A stretch of DNA of 64,000 nt from Nocardia yamanashiensis NBRC 100130 (GCF_001613325.1 NZ_BDCD01000006.1:62001-126000), one strand, 5' to 3'; counted from the stretch's first letter, positions 12,314 through 21,060 are shown. The notes: generated from the letters alone by a model not told the origin. Made by a program: numbers and translations.

Positions 12314-12859
12314 GTGGCAGAAGACAAGGCCCGACGCTCGCTCAACTCGACGGCCGCTTCGCTATTGGGGTTCCTGCATCAGGGCGAGATGTCCGGGTGG
12401 GACCTGGTCGCGGTGGCCCAGGCCCGCATCGGCGACTTCTGGACCATCACCCAGAGTCAGGTGTATCGCGAGCTGGCGGCCATGCATCAGATCGGATTGG
12501 TCGAGAAGGGCGAGTCCGGGGCGCGTGACCGCACGCCGTACCGGATCACCGAATCCGGTCGCGATGCGTTCGCCGAGTGGATCGCCCGCGATCCCGGCGC
12601 GGAGACCATCCGGGTGCCGTTGCTGCTGACGCTGTCGTTCGGGGAGTTCGTGGAGCGGTCCCGGCTGGATCGGATCATCGCCGCCAATCGGGTGATTCAC
12701 GAACAGCGCCTGGCCGGGTATCTCTCCGGTCATGACGAGCAGCAGCTCTCGCCGTTCGAACGGGCCACCTTGGATTTCGGGATCCGCTACGAACGCGCGG
12801 TGCTCGACTGGTTCGACCGATTGCCCGAGCTGTTGGATCGCAAGAGCCGGTTGTCCTGA
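12314..12859 (+). CDS. PadR family transcriptional regulator
   Basis: 181 residues from GTG at 12314, preceded by AAGGAGA. The N-terminal winged helix (LGFLHQGEMSGWDLVAVAQA, then ITQSQVYRELAAMHQIGLVE) is typical of PadR. A coiled C-terminal region (about 110-175) would form the dimer. PadR proteins are usually small-molecule-responsive repressors. It follows cobIJ after 48 bases and converges on cobK, 3 bases away, so its target is not obvious from position. Confidence 0.88.
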   Translation: MAEDKARRSLNSTAASLLGFLHQGEMSGWDLVAVAQARIGDFWTITQSQVYRELAAMHQIGLVEKGESGARDRTPYRITESGRDAFAEWIARDPGAETIRVPLLLTLSFGEFVERSRLDRIIAANRVIHEQRLAGYLSGHDEQQLSPFERATLDFGIRYERAVLDWFDRLPELLDRKSRLS

Positions 12860-12862
12860 GAT

Positions 12863-13597
12863 TCAGCGCAAACCGCGCAGCCAATCCCAGGCTGCGGCAA
12901 CGGTTTCCACGCTGAGCGCACCCTCCGGCAGGGCGGGGCGATCGATCACGACGACGGGGAGGGCGAGGGCCCGGGCGGCTTCCAGCTTCGCTTCGGTCAG
13001 CGCTCCCCCGCTGTCCTTGGTGACCATCACCTCGATGCGGCGGTCGGTGAGCAGGGCGGTTTCGTCGGTGAGAGTGAACGGTCCGCGCGCGAGCAGCAAT
13101 TCGTGGCGTGCGGGCCGCGCGCCGTCAGGCGGATCGATGGCGCGGATCAGGAACCAGGCGTCCGACTCCGCGAAGGCCGCCACACCTTGTCTGCCGATGG
13201 TCAGGAACACCCGATCGCCCATCCCGGTCAGCGCTTTCGCGGCCCCGGCCAGGTCCGGCACGCGCACCCAGTGGTCACCGTCTCGTTGCTGCCAGGCCGG
13301 GCGGCGCAGATGCAGCACGGGCAATCCGAGCGCCAGGGCTGCCGCGGCCGCATTGGCGGTGATCGCGCCGGCGAAGGGGTGCGTCGCATCGACCACCGCC
13401 TCGACGCCGTTGCCGGACAGCCATTCCCGTAGCCCGTCCACTCCCCCGAACCCCCCGACCCGTACTTCCCCCACCGGCAGTACGGGTTCGCGAACACGAC
13501 CGGCGAGCGAGGAGACGATCTCGAATCCCCGCTCGCCGGAAACGATGTCGGCCAGTTCCCGGGCTTCCCGGGTACCGCCCAATATCAGTGTCTTCAG
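12863..13597 (-). CDS. cobK: Precorrin-6A reductase CobK, with a shifted start
   Basis: About 244 residues; CobK reduces precorrin-6A to precorrin-6B with NADPH. The body is intact and recognisable (GGTREARELADI, EAVVDATHPFAGAITANAAA, GRQGVAAFAES). The family's N-terminal strand reads KTLILGGTREA, but in this frame it is preceded by CTG at 13597, with a TGA two codons further upstream. An ATG at 13604-13602 followed by the same Lys-Thr codons exists in another frame. The two are separated by a perfect 7-bp tandem duplication at 13590-13603. Removing one copy gives ATG followed directly by the CobK frame, overlapping the upstream stop as ATGA. Present translation would have to start at CTG 13597 or TTG 13582. 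Confidence 0.9.
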   Translation of the reverse strand: MKTLILGGTREARELADIVSGERGFEIVSSLAGRVREPVLPVGEVRVGGFGGVDGLREWLSGNGVEAVVDATHPFAGAITANAAAAALALGLPVLHLRRPAWQQRDGDHWVRVPDLAGAAKALTGMGDRVFLTIGRQGVAAFAESDAWFLIRAIDPPDGARPARHELLLARGPFTLTDETALLTDRRIEVMVTKDSGGALTEAKLEAARALALPVVVIDRPALPEGALSVETVAAAWDWLRGLR

Positions 13598-13603
13598 TCT
13601 TCA
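13590..13603. repeat. 7-bp perfect tandem duplication at the cobK start
   Basis: GTCTTCA occurs twice in a row on the plus strand (TGAAGAC twice on the coding strand). The duplication places the natural cobK ATG out of frame by one base and turns the second copy's start codon into CTG. Short tandem repeats of this kind can expand and contract by slippage. Confidence 0.9.
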
Positions 13604-14155
13604 TTCACCTCGAAGCGCGGCCGACCCGGAGTCGACCAGCGGCTGTCCACCGACCACCAGCAGTCCGATCAGCGCGCCCGGGAACGCGCCGATGCCGAAC
13701 AGGAACGCACCCAGGATCGCGCCGACGATGCCGCCGACGGCCGAGCGCTGCAGCTCCCGCCAGAACCAATCCGAACCCGCCGAAATATCCTTCGCCTCGC
13801 TCGGCGCGACCGCCGGGCTCAGCGCCAGCTGCTGCCCGTCGTTCTCGATCCGCGCGGACACCGCCTGCACCCCGGACGGCCCCGCGAGCGGGAACTCCGC
13901 GACGACAGCGCCCGCACCGTTCTTCAGCGTGACAACTTTACCCTCGGCATCCATGCTGAACGCCCCACCGGTCACCTCGGCGAGCAATTCCTTCCCCGAC
14001 TCCGAGGACTTCAGCGTGTAATCGACACCCTGCGCCTGCCCCTGCGCCGACTGCGCCTGCTCGACAGCGGCGGGCGCGGCGGTCGAGGTCCCCGCGGCGA
14101 CGGTGGTGGCGGCAACCGCCAGGAAAGCGGTGGCCACGAACTTCTTGTAGATCAT
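13601..14155 (-). CDS. Secreted protein with C-terminal glycine-zipper segment, paralogue of the 1529 gene
   Basis: 184 residues from the ATG at 14155, which has GGGAG upstream. A signal peptide (MIYKKFVATAFLAVAATTVA, cleavage near AAP) is followed by a soluble beta-rich part. The hydrophobic tail contains VGGIVGAILGAFLFGIGAFP and further glycines. It is the same architecture as the 1529-2068 protein. Its stop overlaps the ancestral cobK ATG (ATGA), so the two genes form one transcription unit. Why a secreted protein is coupled to cobK is unknown. Confidence 0.75.
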   Translation of the reverse strand: MIYKKFVATAFLAVAATTVAAGTSTAAPAAVEQAQSAQGQAQGVDYTLKSSESGKELLAEVTGGAFSMDAEGKVVTLKNGAGAVVAEFPLAGPSGVQAVSARIENDGQQLALSPAVAPSEAKDISAGSDWFWRELQRSAVGGIVGAILGAFLFGIGAFPGALIGLLVVGGQPLVDSGSAALRGE

Positions 14156-14611
14156 GAATCTCCCAATGCGATTGGTACGCAACCCCTTACTAATCGGGTC
14201 ACCCACCGCACCCTACCTTTGAATATTCGATGTTTCACTATGAATGCTTCGCACGCGCACCGGATTTCGAGGAAAGGCACCGCTCGCCCCACCCGCATGT
14301 CACAATTGCGCACCCCGCCCGAATCGGCCTTCACGACCTCGGTGACAGTTGTCGTTGACAGTATCTTCTTGCGGCGCAGTCCATCTCGATTCGAGACGTG
14401 TCCAGTATGCGTTTGAAGGTGGAGGTAGCGGTAAATTCCGCAGCGTAGATGCCATCGCGAGCCGATGCTTTCCCGCGGCCGGTCCCACGGTGAGGTGACC
14501 CGGTCTTCTCTTCGGGCGAACCCCGGTCATCTGCCGCAGCCGCGACGATTTCACTGCCCGATCGTCGCTGTGTGCGCGCCGCCCTCCCACCCTGTCAGGG
14601 ACTGATCACCG
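14156..14611. other. Intergenic region upstream of the second glycine-zipper gene
   Basis: About 456 bases. The left side must contain the promoter of the minus-strand gene starting at 14155; an AT-richer patch lies at 14215-14245. TTGACAGTATCTTCTTGCGG at 14354-14373 has a good -35-like TTGACA but no clear -10. I see no convincing gene or RNA element. Confidence 0.5.
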
Positions 14612-14923
14612 ATGACCGGACCTTCCCGTCTGACCGACCCCACCCCTACCGCCGAAGTCGAAGCATTCATTGCGGATCTCGATCAACTCGTGCAGCAGGT
14701 ATTTCATCTCGGTCTCCAACTACATCGCTTGCGCTACAACGGCGAGCACGGTTCGGAAGTGAGCATCTCGGACGTGGCTACCGAGGTCTCCACACTCGCC
14801 GAACGACTCGAAGCACTACGTCATCGGATCGCGGCGCCTGCGCGCGCCCGCACCGCACACGACGGCAGAGGCCACGGCATCGAATTCGACGGCCCGGCGT
14901 ACAGCGCAAGGCGCAGCGGCTGA
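14612..14923 (+). CDS. Small helical hypothetical protein
   Basis: 103 residues with GC-rich third codon positions. The middle (about 15-80) is predicted to form amphipathic helices with leucine-rich spacing (LDQLVQQVFHLGLQLHRLRY, then VSTLAERLEALRHRI). That suggests a coiled-coil or helical bundle, with a disordered tail. The ribosome binding site is weak (AGGGA, rather far upstream). I do not recognise a family, and the gene could be spurious. Confidence 0.5.
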   Translation: MTGPSRLTDPTPTAEVEAFIADLDQLVQQVFHLGLQLHRLRYNGEHGSEVSISDVATEVSTLAERLEALRHRIAAPARARTAHDGRGHGIEFDGPAYSARRSG

Positions 14924-15085
14924 TGCCGTACATCGTGGGTCTCGGATGCACCACGCCGAGGCCATCTCGACCCAGATCGGGGGATTCCGCTTGCAGCGGT
15001 CTCCCCCGACTACGACTCAAGGTTCTGCAATGGCTTCGGCGAACTACTCCGGTGTTGCGGCCATCGCGAGCCCGGCGGTCCGGGC

Positions 15086-15823
15086 TTACCTCGTCAGATG
15101 GCGGGTGAAGAACCGACCGGCCTCGTCGCCTGCGTAGTGCGGGACGCCGGTGTGGCCGCCCATGTTGGCGTGCAGAGTTTTCTCCTTGGAGCCGAACGCG
15201 TCGAACAGGTCCAAGGATCGCTGCCGGTCGTTTCCTTCGTCGTCCCATTGCAGCAGGACGTGCAGTGGGATGGTGACCTGACGGGCCTGTTCGACGATGG
15301 CCAGGGGGACGAAACTTCCGGCGAACAGGACCGCGGCGGTGATGCGCGGATCGACCGCCGCCAGCCGGGTGGCGATGGAGATGACCCCGCCGGAATAGCC
15401 GACCGGCCCGCTGATTTCGGGCTGGGTGAGGAGGGCGTCGAGGGTGGTCTGCCATTCGGGGACCGCCTGGTCGACCAGCGGGAGGATGAGCCGGTCGATG
15501 ATCTCCTCATCGACCGGTCCGCCGGCCGCCAGGGCCTGTCGCAGGTCGGCCAGGGCTTGATCGGCGGCGGCGGAGCGGGGACGGTCGCCGCTCCAGGGCA
15601 GTTCGATGGTGGCGGTGGCGAAACCGGCTGCCACGGTGTGGCGGGCCCGGTCGAGAAGCCGGGGGTAGGCCTTGCGCAAGCCGAGGGGCGGCGGGCTGGC
15701 CAGGACCAGAGGGGCCGGGGCGGTCGCGGAGGCCGAAGTCCACAGGATGCCGGGGATTTCGCCGAGCTGGAATTCACGTTCGCGGAGGTCGTCGTCGAGG
15801 CGCTTGTCGGTAATGAATTGCAC
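15086..15823 (-). CDS. Alpha/beta hydrolase (dienelactone-hydrolase-like)
   Basis: 245 residues. The nucleophile elbow is GPVGYSGGVISIA near 140 (serine). The acid is probably an aspartate in LLQWDDEGNDR near 190, and the histidine is in NMGGHTGVPHYAG near 220. The LASPPPLGLRKAYPRL segment after the first strands supplies the oxyanion region. Likely a cytosolic esterase or related hydrolase; substrate unknown. Divergent from the PAS-ANTAR gene at 16059. Confidence 0.8.
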   Translation of the reverse strand: MQFITDKRLDDDLREREFQLGEIPGILWTSASATAPAPLVLASPPPLGLRKAYPRLLDRARHTVAAGFATATIELPWSGDRPRSAAADQALADLRQALAAGGPVDEEIIDRLILPLVDQAVPEWQTTLDALLTQPEISGPVGYSGGVISIATRLAAVDPRITAAVLFAGSFVPLAIVEQARQVTIPLHVLLQWDDEGNDRQRSLDLFDAFGSKEKTLHANMGGHTGVPHYAGDEAGRFFTRHLTR

Positions 15824-16058
15824 GGTCGTGCCTTTCGGGAGCTTTTGAACGGCGCTCCCGGACGACCTATCGCCCGACCGTGACCCCGGAGGGGAGCACC
15901 CATGTCGATACTGCGTTCACGGATACCACCTCCTCGTTCACTGGCACGGCCCCGGAAATGTAGCAGTCGCTCATACGGTGCGCCATCGAGTTTCCGGGGC
16001 GGCGCCGTGACGGCGAACTTCGATGGCGTCGAAGCTGATTGGGGGCATAATTTCGGAT

Positions 16059-16736
16059 GTGAGCGATCCGTCGGGATTGGGTTACACACCCGAGTGGGAG
16101 CACATCGCCGCGGTGCGGCCGATGGTGGGTAGCTTCCGGTTCTGGTTCACCACCGACCGCTGGGAATGGTCGCCGGAACTGTACCGGTTGCACGGGTACG
16201 ACCCGGGCGAGATCGAGCCGACCACCGAATTGCTGATCAAGCACAAGCATCCGGACGACCACCACGATATCGCCGAGGCCATCACCCGCTCGATCGATCA
16301 GGGCGAGCCGTTTTCGAGCCATCACCGTTTCCTCGACACCGCGGGCGGGGAGCACAACGTCATGGTCGTGGCCGATCGGATATTCAATTCCGAGGGACGA
16401 CCGGTCGGCACTACCGGCTTCTACATCGATCTCTCCGACGAACGCTCCGACGCCGAACGCGATGTCCTGAATGTGCGCATGCCGGAAATGGTGCACGCCC
16501 GGGCGCTCATCGAGCAGGCCAAAGGGGTGCTGATGCGCATCTACGGCATCAACGCCAATCAGGCGTTCCGGGTGCTGGTGTGGCGGTCGCAGGAAACCAA
16601 CACCAAGCTGCGCGACCTAGCCGAGCAGATCCTGCTCGACCTCCGGCAGCTCCCACCGCCACCGGCCGCCACCGTCGCGACCTTCGACCACCTGCTACTG
16701 ACGGCTCACGAACGCACCCACCATCGAGACACCTGA
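16059..16736 (+). CDS. PAS domain protein with C-terminal ANTAR RNA-binding domain
   Basis: 225 residues from GTG at 16059. CATAAT at 16046-16051, 7 bases upstream, supports this leaderless start over the in-frame ATG at 16023. A PAS fold occupies about 20-135, with WEWSPELYRLHGYDPGEI and FLDTAGGEHNVMVVAD. The C-terminal helices (ALIEQAKGVLMRIYGINANQ and onward) are the ANTAR domain, which binds tandem RNA hairpins and prevents transcription termination. The protein therefore probably senses a signal through PAS and controls target transcripts post-initiation. The hydrolase at 15086 is divergent; the targets are not identified. Confidence 0.88.
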   Translation: MSDPSGLGYTPEWEHIAAVRPMVGSFRFWFTTDRWEWSPELYRLHGYDPGEIEPTTELLIKHKHPDDHHDIAEAITRSIDQGEPFSSHHRFLDTAGGEHNVMVVADRIFNSEGRPVGTTGFYIDLSDERSDAERDVLNVRMPEMVHARALIEQAKGVLMRIYGINANQAFRVLVWRSQETNTKLRDLAEQILLDLRQLPPPPAATVATFDHLLLTAHERTHHRDT

Positions 16737-16948
16737 TCGCGGCGAGCTGTCCCACGCGAAAGGGGCTCCGGCCGCCACCAGGTGCAGGCCGTAACCGCGG
16801 AACGGACCGTCGGCGCGGGGACGACGTCAGGGGCGGGCAAGAACATGGGCTCAGGGCCGCAATACGGTCCCGATTCGGGGGTAGTCCACCTCACGAGATC
16901 CGAAAGCGTTTCCCCGCAGCCGGATTCGTTCACAGGAAGGCTCCCCCG

Positions 16949-17173
16949 ATGACCACACATCAGACGCCGCCGGCTGTCGCCCCGCGCAAGACGAATCCGT
17001 TGGCCATTGCCACCATGCTGACCGGCTTCTTCGGCTTCTGCTGCATTCCCTTGCTCCTGGGTCCTTTCGCGTTGCTCCACGTCAGGCAGACCGGGGAAAA
17101 GGGCCGGGCCCTGGCCATCACCGGCATGCTCGCCAGCCTCGCTTGGATCACCGTCCTCACGGTCCTCGCATAG
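16949..17173 (+). CDS. Small DUF4190-type membrane protein
   Basis: 74 residues starting MTTHQTPPAVAPRKTNPLAI, with an AGGAAGG ribosome binding site at 16934-16940. A proline-rich cytosolic leader is followed by two transmembrane helices (about 18-44 and 54-72) joined by the loop HVRQTGEKGRALAIT. This layout and loop match the DUF4190 family of actinobacterial envelope proteins, whose role is unknown. Confidence 0.8.
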   Translation: MTTHQTPPAVAPRKTNPLAIATMLTGFFGFCCIPLLLGPFALLHVRQTGEKGRALAITGMLASLAWITVLTVLA

Positions 17174-17229
17174 TCCGCCGAGTTCGCCGGTGCGCGGGGC
17201 ACCAATCGACTGTCCGGATCGCATGTACC

Positions 17230-18363
17230 TCAGCAGTCAGGCTGGAATGGATAACACCCGGGCAGCGTGGTGGGGTGCGGCGCTTCGGACGGCGTCGAGG
17301 GTGTGGCGGCCGGCCTGGAGATCGGGGCCCCGGCTCCGGAGTCTTTCGGCGTGGCCCCGAGTTGGACGTTCACATACACCAGCAGTGCGCCGATCACCGT
17401 CGCGCACAACGCGATCACTCCGGCGAGAGCGCGGTTGAACCGGCGTTGCGGTGGAGTGGCTGCGCGGGCGAGCCGGGACGGGAGCGGTTGGGGCTCGGGC
17501 AGGAACAATCTGGGCTCGGACACCCGTGGCCGGGGTTCGACCGGCAGCGGGTCCGGGCCGAGCGCCACCTCGGCGATGGCAGGCTCCGGCGGTGGGGACG
17601 AGGAGGCGTCCAGCCAGGAGAACGGGTCACCGCGCCAAGTCAGCGTCGGTGCCACATCGGGTACGGGTATGCGATCGGTCGCGGGCACGGCGACCGCGGG
17701 CAGCGGAATGGTCGAATGCGGTGTGAGCTCGTCCGGGAAACCTTGCTCGATGAGCTCATCCACGGTGATCTGATGCGCGAAGTTCAGGACCGAGAGCAGC
17801 GAGTGGACCTGTTCGGCGGTCCAGCAGATCGAGCGATCCTCGCCGTACCGCTGGAACCAGCGCCGCAGATCCTTGAGCATGCCGACACGAACCTCGGCGC
17901 TGGCCGACCATCGACCCCGGTCCAGGGCCAGCTTGTGCTTGGGCTGCGGCACCACCAGCACCAGCCCGAGCACGAACGCGTCATGATTGCCGACCTCGGC
18001 AGCCAGCGCCTTGGCGAGATACACCCCTTCCCGAGCCTGGTCGACCGGATTGATGTCGTTGCCGCGCAACACAATCGGATCCCCGTCGATGCCCGCCATC
18101 GACCAGGCCTCATCCTCCGGACACGACAGCGTGCCGTCGACCGGCCGGCGAATGGCCTCGACCTCGATCACCACACACAGCTTCGGGGTGATGACCAGCA
18201 GATCGGACTCCCCCACCTCGCCGTCGTCCCCGCGCTCGGAAACGAAGGCCCCCGATAGCGCGACCCCACCGATCAGGAAGGCGCCGTTCCAGCCGCGCAG
18301 CCGCTCGAGCACCGCCTTCTCCGCATCGGTAATGCCACGTCGATCCCCGTTGAGGACCAGCAT
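17230..18363 (-). CDS. NERD (nuclease-related domain) protein with a single C-terminal membrane anchor
   Basis: 377 residues. The N-terminal part (about 10-130) has the NERD pattern, including ESDLLVITPKLCVVIEVEAI and RREGV-like NPVDQAREGVYLAKALAAEV. A proline- and glutamate-rich linker follows (about 230-310). A transmembrane helix (ALAGVIALCATVIGALLVYV) comes next, then a short external tail ending in CYPFQPDC. The lysine of the usual E-x-K nuclease motif appears replaced (VIEVEAI), so nuclease activity is doubtful. An AGGAAGG site precedes the ATG at 18363. Role unknown. Confidence 0.75.
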   Translation of the reverse strand: MLVLNGDRRGITDAEKAVLERLRGWNGAFLIGGVALSGAFVSERGDDGEVGESDLLVITPKLCVVIEVEAIRRPVDGTLSCPEDEAWSMAGIDGDPIVLRGNDINPVDQAREGVYLAKALAAEVGNHDAFVLGLVLVVPQPKHKLALDRGRWSASAEVRVGMLKDLRRWFQRYGEDRSICWTAEQVHSLLSVLNFAHQITVDELIEQGFPDELTPHSTIPLPAVAVPATDRIPVPDVAPTLTWRGDPFSWLDASSSPPPEPAIAEVALGPDPLPVEPRPRVSEPRLFLPEPQPLPSRLARAATPPQRRFNRALAGVIALCATVIGALLVYVNVQLGATPKDSGAGAPISRPAATPSTPSEAPHPTTLPGCYPFQPDC

Positions 18364-18629
18364 CGGGGTTCACCTTCCTCGCACGATCCATGCCGAAACC
18401 AGCTACAGCGCATCAAGATATCCGCCGCTTGTTACGGCCGATCACCGTGATGGAGACTGAGCGGTCTTCGAATACTGTTGCGCCCGAACACGATCAGCAG
18501 GCACGGATTGTCAGTTACGGGAACCACGGTGGCGCGTTAGGCTCCCGAAACCGTTTGCAACCTCGAGGCAAACACGCAGGCTGGAACCGAGCTCAGGGGA
18601 ACAGTGAACTACCCGCCACCGAACGATGG

Positions 18630-19214
18630 GTGCTGGTCGGGATGCTCGTGTTCTGTTTCGGAGGGTGCGGTGTCCTCGCGTTGTCCGCGGGCGGTGACTC
18701 GAAAGCCAAGAGCGGCAAGACAACCACTCAGGCCGTCGTCAGCAGCGCGCCCGCCCAGCCGCCCGACGGTCAAACCGCGGCACCCGCGCCCGCACCAACG
18801 TCGACCAAGCCGAAAGGTGCACCTGCGCCTGCAGGTTCGGCGGTCCGGGATGGACAGTTCGAGTTCATCGTCCTCGGCATCGAGCAGGGCGAAACCCAAG
18901 TAGGCAACGGACTTTGGGACGCGAAGGCCAAGGGCGAGTTCATCATCGTCCACATTTCGGTCAGCAACATCGGCAAACGAGCGCAAACGTACTTCGCCGC
19001 GAACCAGCTACTCTTCGATGACCAGGACCGGCGCTTCGAATCCAGTTTCGAGGCCGGAATCGCGCTCGAGAGCGGCTCTGCCAGCGAAGAACTCAATCCG
19101 GGCCAGCAATTCACCACCGTCGTCGTGTTCGACGTACCGAAAGGCCTTGTCCCGGTGCACATGCGGTTCCACGACTCCATGTTCTCCGGTGGCGCGAAAG
19201 TGGCGCTGCGATAG
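18630..19214 (+). CDS. DUF4352-type lipoprotein-like protein, 5' end probably frameshifted
   Basis: The body is a membrane-anchored extracellular protein. A hydrophobic segment (WVLVGMLVFCFGGCGVLALS) and an A/P/T-rich linker precede an immunoglobulin-like DUF4352 domain (GQFEFIVLGIEQGETQVGNG to the C-terminus). The start in this frame is unclear: GTG at 18630 has no ribosome binding site. A GTG at 18604 with a good AGGGG site opens MNYPPPND, the usual proline-rich leader of these proteins, but in another frame. One extra base near 18620 would join the two as MNYPPPERWVLVGML. The gene is therefore either frameshifted or differently started. Confidence 0.7.
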   Translation: MLVGMLVFCFGGCGVLALSAGGDSKAKSGKTTTQAVVSSAPAQPPDGQTAAPAPAPTSTKPKGAPAPAGSAVRDGQFEFIVLGIEQGETQVGNGLWDAKAKGEFIIVHISVSNIGKRAQTYFAANQLLFDDQDRRFESSFEAGIALESGSASEELNPGQQFTTVVVFDVPKGLVPVHMRFHDSMFSGGAKVALR

Positions 19215-19320
19215 CCTCCCCGACGGCATGGCGGATCCGGCTCCCACCGGCCCCACTCCGGGGCCGGATCGCGACAGGGCTACCATCTGGCTCGCAGTAG
19301 GAACGAGCTGGAGGACGGCC

Positions 19321-19659
19321 TTGGCGAAGCGCATTGTGGTCACACTCGTCGACGATTTCGACGGCACCTCGACCGCCGACGAAACGGTGACCTTCTCGAT
19401 CGATGGAGTCGGCTACGAGATCGACCTGTCGGCTGAGCACGCCGAACAGCTGCGCGCGGTCTTCGGCGACTGGATCACCCACGCCCGCAAGATCTCCGGC
19501 GCCAAACGCCGACCCGCCGCCCCCAAACAGCGCACGGCCACCAGCCGACAGGAAAGCGCGGCAGCACGGCAGTGGGCCCGCGAGCAGGGCCTGCAGGTCT
19601 CGGCGCGCGGCCGCATCTCCGCCGAGATCCTCGCGGCCTATCACGCCGCAGGACACTGA
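19321..19659 (+). CDS. lsr2: Lsr2 nucleoid-associated protein
   Basis: 112 residues from TTG at 19321, with GGAGG at 19310-19314. The N-terminal dimerisation domain reads AKRIVVTLVDDFDGTSTADE. The C-terminal DNA-binding domain contains SARGRISAEILAAYHAA, with the RGR loop that inserts into the minor groove of AT-rich DNA. Lsr2 silences AT-rich, often horizontally acquired DNA in actinobacteria. It may be the main copy or a second paralogue; the window does not tell. It stands alone between a DUF4352 gene and a hypothetical gene. Confidence 0.95.
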   Translation: MAKRIVVTLVDDFDGTSTADETVTFSIDGVGYEIDLSAEHAEQLRAVFGDWITHARKISGAKRRPAAPKQRTATSRQESAAARQWAREQGLQVSARGRISAEILAAYHAAGH

Positions 19660-19682
19660 CCGAGCCTGCTCGCCCTTAGGAG

Positions 19683-19701
19683 CCGATCCCGAGCGGATCG
19701 G
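19683..19701 (+). terminator. Hairpin behind lsr2
   Basis: CCGATCC and GGATCGG (7-bp perfect arms) around a 5-base loop, 24 bases after the lsr2 stop. No T-run follows. A terminator is the simplest reading. Confidence 0.45.
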
Positions 19702-19758
19702 TCGCTACAGCGACCAGCACGGCACCTCGAAGTCGACCGAATCGCTAGGGTCGCGGTG

Positions 19759-20484
19759 GTGGGCAATATTTTCAGCGCGCGATCGGTCGGCCTGAAAGTC
19801 TACTTGGCCAACGGCGGCACCGACGCGTTCTGCGACGTGATGGCGCTGGCCGGTTCCGGTCTCGCGCATACCCCGTGGCAGCAGCACCTGGTGCTGCACT
19901 TCTGCGACCTGGCGCGATACGCCCGTGGCGTCAGCGGATTCGATCTCGCCGAACTCCCGTGGACCTCGGACCATCGGCGAGAGCAGGAATTCTTCCTCGC
20001 CATCCTCGATCGCGCACGACAGCACACCGGATGGGACAAACTGCAGTACATTCCGGCGATCGACGACCGCCTCGAAGCATTCGCGCAGATGGTGAGCGCG
20101 TTCGACGCCCACGAGATGACCAGCTCCGATTTCGGAGATTGGACTCGCGCACCGAACCCGCATCATGTGGAGCATTGTGTCCGTCACGGAGTCTTCCAGG
20201 GCGAGTTCCTGTGTCGCCTGTGCGACCCCATGCTCCAACCCATCGACGCACCCACGGTGTGGGAACTGACGAGCACCCGCATACACGACGATGTCCTCAC
20301 CCACCGTGAAATACGGCAGATCCCGGACGAGATCGCGGCCCAGGTTCTCGAAGTAGTCGGCACTCCTGAGCCCGGACACATCGCAGTAAAGGTCGAAAGC
20401 CCGGTACTCGAAAGGGTTTCCGCGATCATCGATGCCTCACTCGATGCGCGCGACAACCATTGGCTCAGCCGAGCCATCGCCTGA
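19759..20484 (+). CDS. Hypothetical protein, 241 residues
   Basis: The start is taken at the second of two adjacent GTG codons because TAGGGT at 19746-19751 is 7 bases upstream (leaderless pattern). The protein has no signal peptide or membrane segment. Recognisable points are HFCDLARYARGVSGFDLAEL near 45 and several tryptophans and histidines. It looks like a compact cytosolic alpha/beta protein. I do not recognise a family; size and composition resemble immunity-like accessory proteins, which is only an impression. Confidence 0.65.
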   Translation: MGNIFSARSVGLKVYLANGGTDAFCDVMALAGSGLAHTPWQQHLVLHFCDLARYARGVSGFDLAELPWTSDHRREQEFFLAILDRARQHTGWDKLQYIPAIDDRLEAFAQMVSAFDAHEMTSSDFGDWTRAPNPHHVEHCVRHGVFQGEFLCRLCDPMLQPIDAPTVWELTSTRIHDDVLTHREIRQIPDEIAAQVLEVVGTPEPGHIAVKVESPVLERVSAIIDASLDARDNHWLSRAIA

Positions 20485-20559
20485 CCACCACCGCGGGCGC
20501 AGTACCACACGGTGTTCTCGAGGGAGTCGGGATACCAATCCCACGTGAACGCTATGGAG

Positions 20560-21060
20560 TCAGTCGGGCACGACGCAGACAGTGAAGCCGAGCCGGGGAT
20601 AGACGATGGCTGTTGTGCCGCAGCGGTTTGCATCAGCGACGCCGTCGATCACCTCGGTGATGCGTTCGGCTCCTGGGAGGTGGGCGCCGCACTCGAGGCG
20701 CTCGGGATTGCTGTCCTCGCTGAAGTTCCAGCAGCTGCCCGGTGTCATGTTGTAGGTGAAGCAGTACAGGGCGAGACGGTAACCGTCGTCGGTGCGATGG
20801 TGGTAACTCAGTGTCGCTTGCGGGCCGCAGCGCTGGTCCTGGGTGTCGGCGGTCAGCTGATACTGCTCGATCAAGCGATATTTCGCCGCCGTGGAGTTGC
20901 AGTCGGCGGGGCCGCCGGTGTTGCTCGCCACGTCCCTCGAGGCGCAGCCACCGATCGGTACACCGTCGTAGAGATTGGCGTATCCCGCCGCTGTCGGCGC
21001 GGCGATCACACCGATAACGCTCGCCATCGCGGCCGAAGCGAGCAAGCCGGACAACCTCAC
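20560..21060 (-). CDS. Secreted cysteine-containing hypothetical protein
   Basis: 166 residues from GTG at 21060. The signal peptide is MRLSGLLASAAMASVIGVIA with a cleavage site near AAG. The mature part has about eight cysteines (in GGCASRDV, ADCNST, QRCGPQ, LYCFTYN, GSCWNF, LECGAH, NRCGTT and FTVCVVPD), an even number consistent with disulfide bonds. It ends in the hydrophobic strand IVYPRLGFTVCVVPD. Likely extracellular; function unknown. Confidence 0.72.
   Translation of the reverse strand: MRLSGLLASAAMASVIGVIAAPTAAGYANLYDGVPIGGCASRDVASNTGGPADCNSTAAKYRLIEQYQLTADTQDQRCGPQATLSYHHRTDDGYRLALYCFTYNMTPGSCWNFSEDSNPERLECGAHLPGAERITEVIDGVADANRCGTTAIVYPRLGFTVCVVPD

Noticed and set aside
15867..16496. 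Minus-strand frame opposite the PAS-ANTAR gene
   Set aside because: Antisense shadow; the PAS and ANTAR motifs are on the plus strand.
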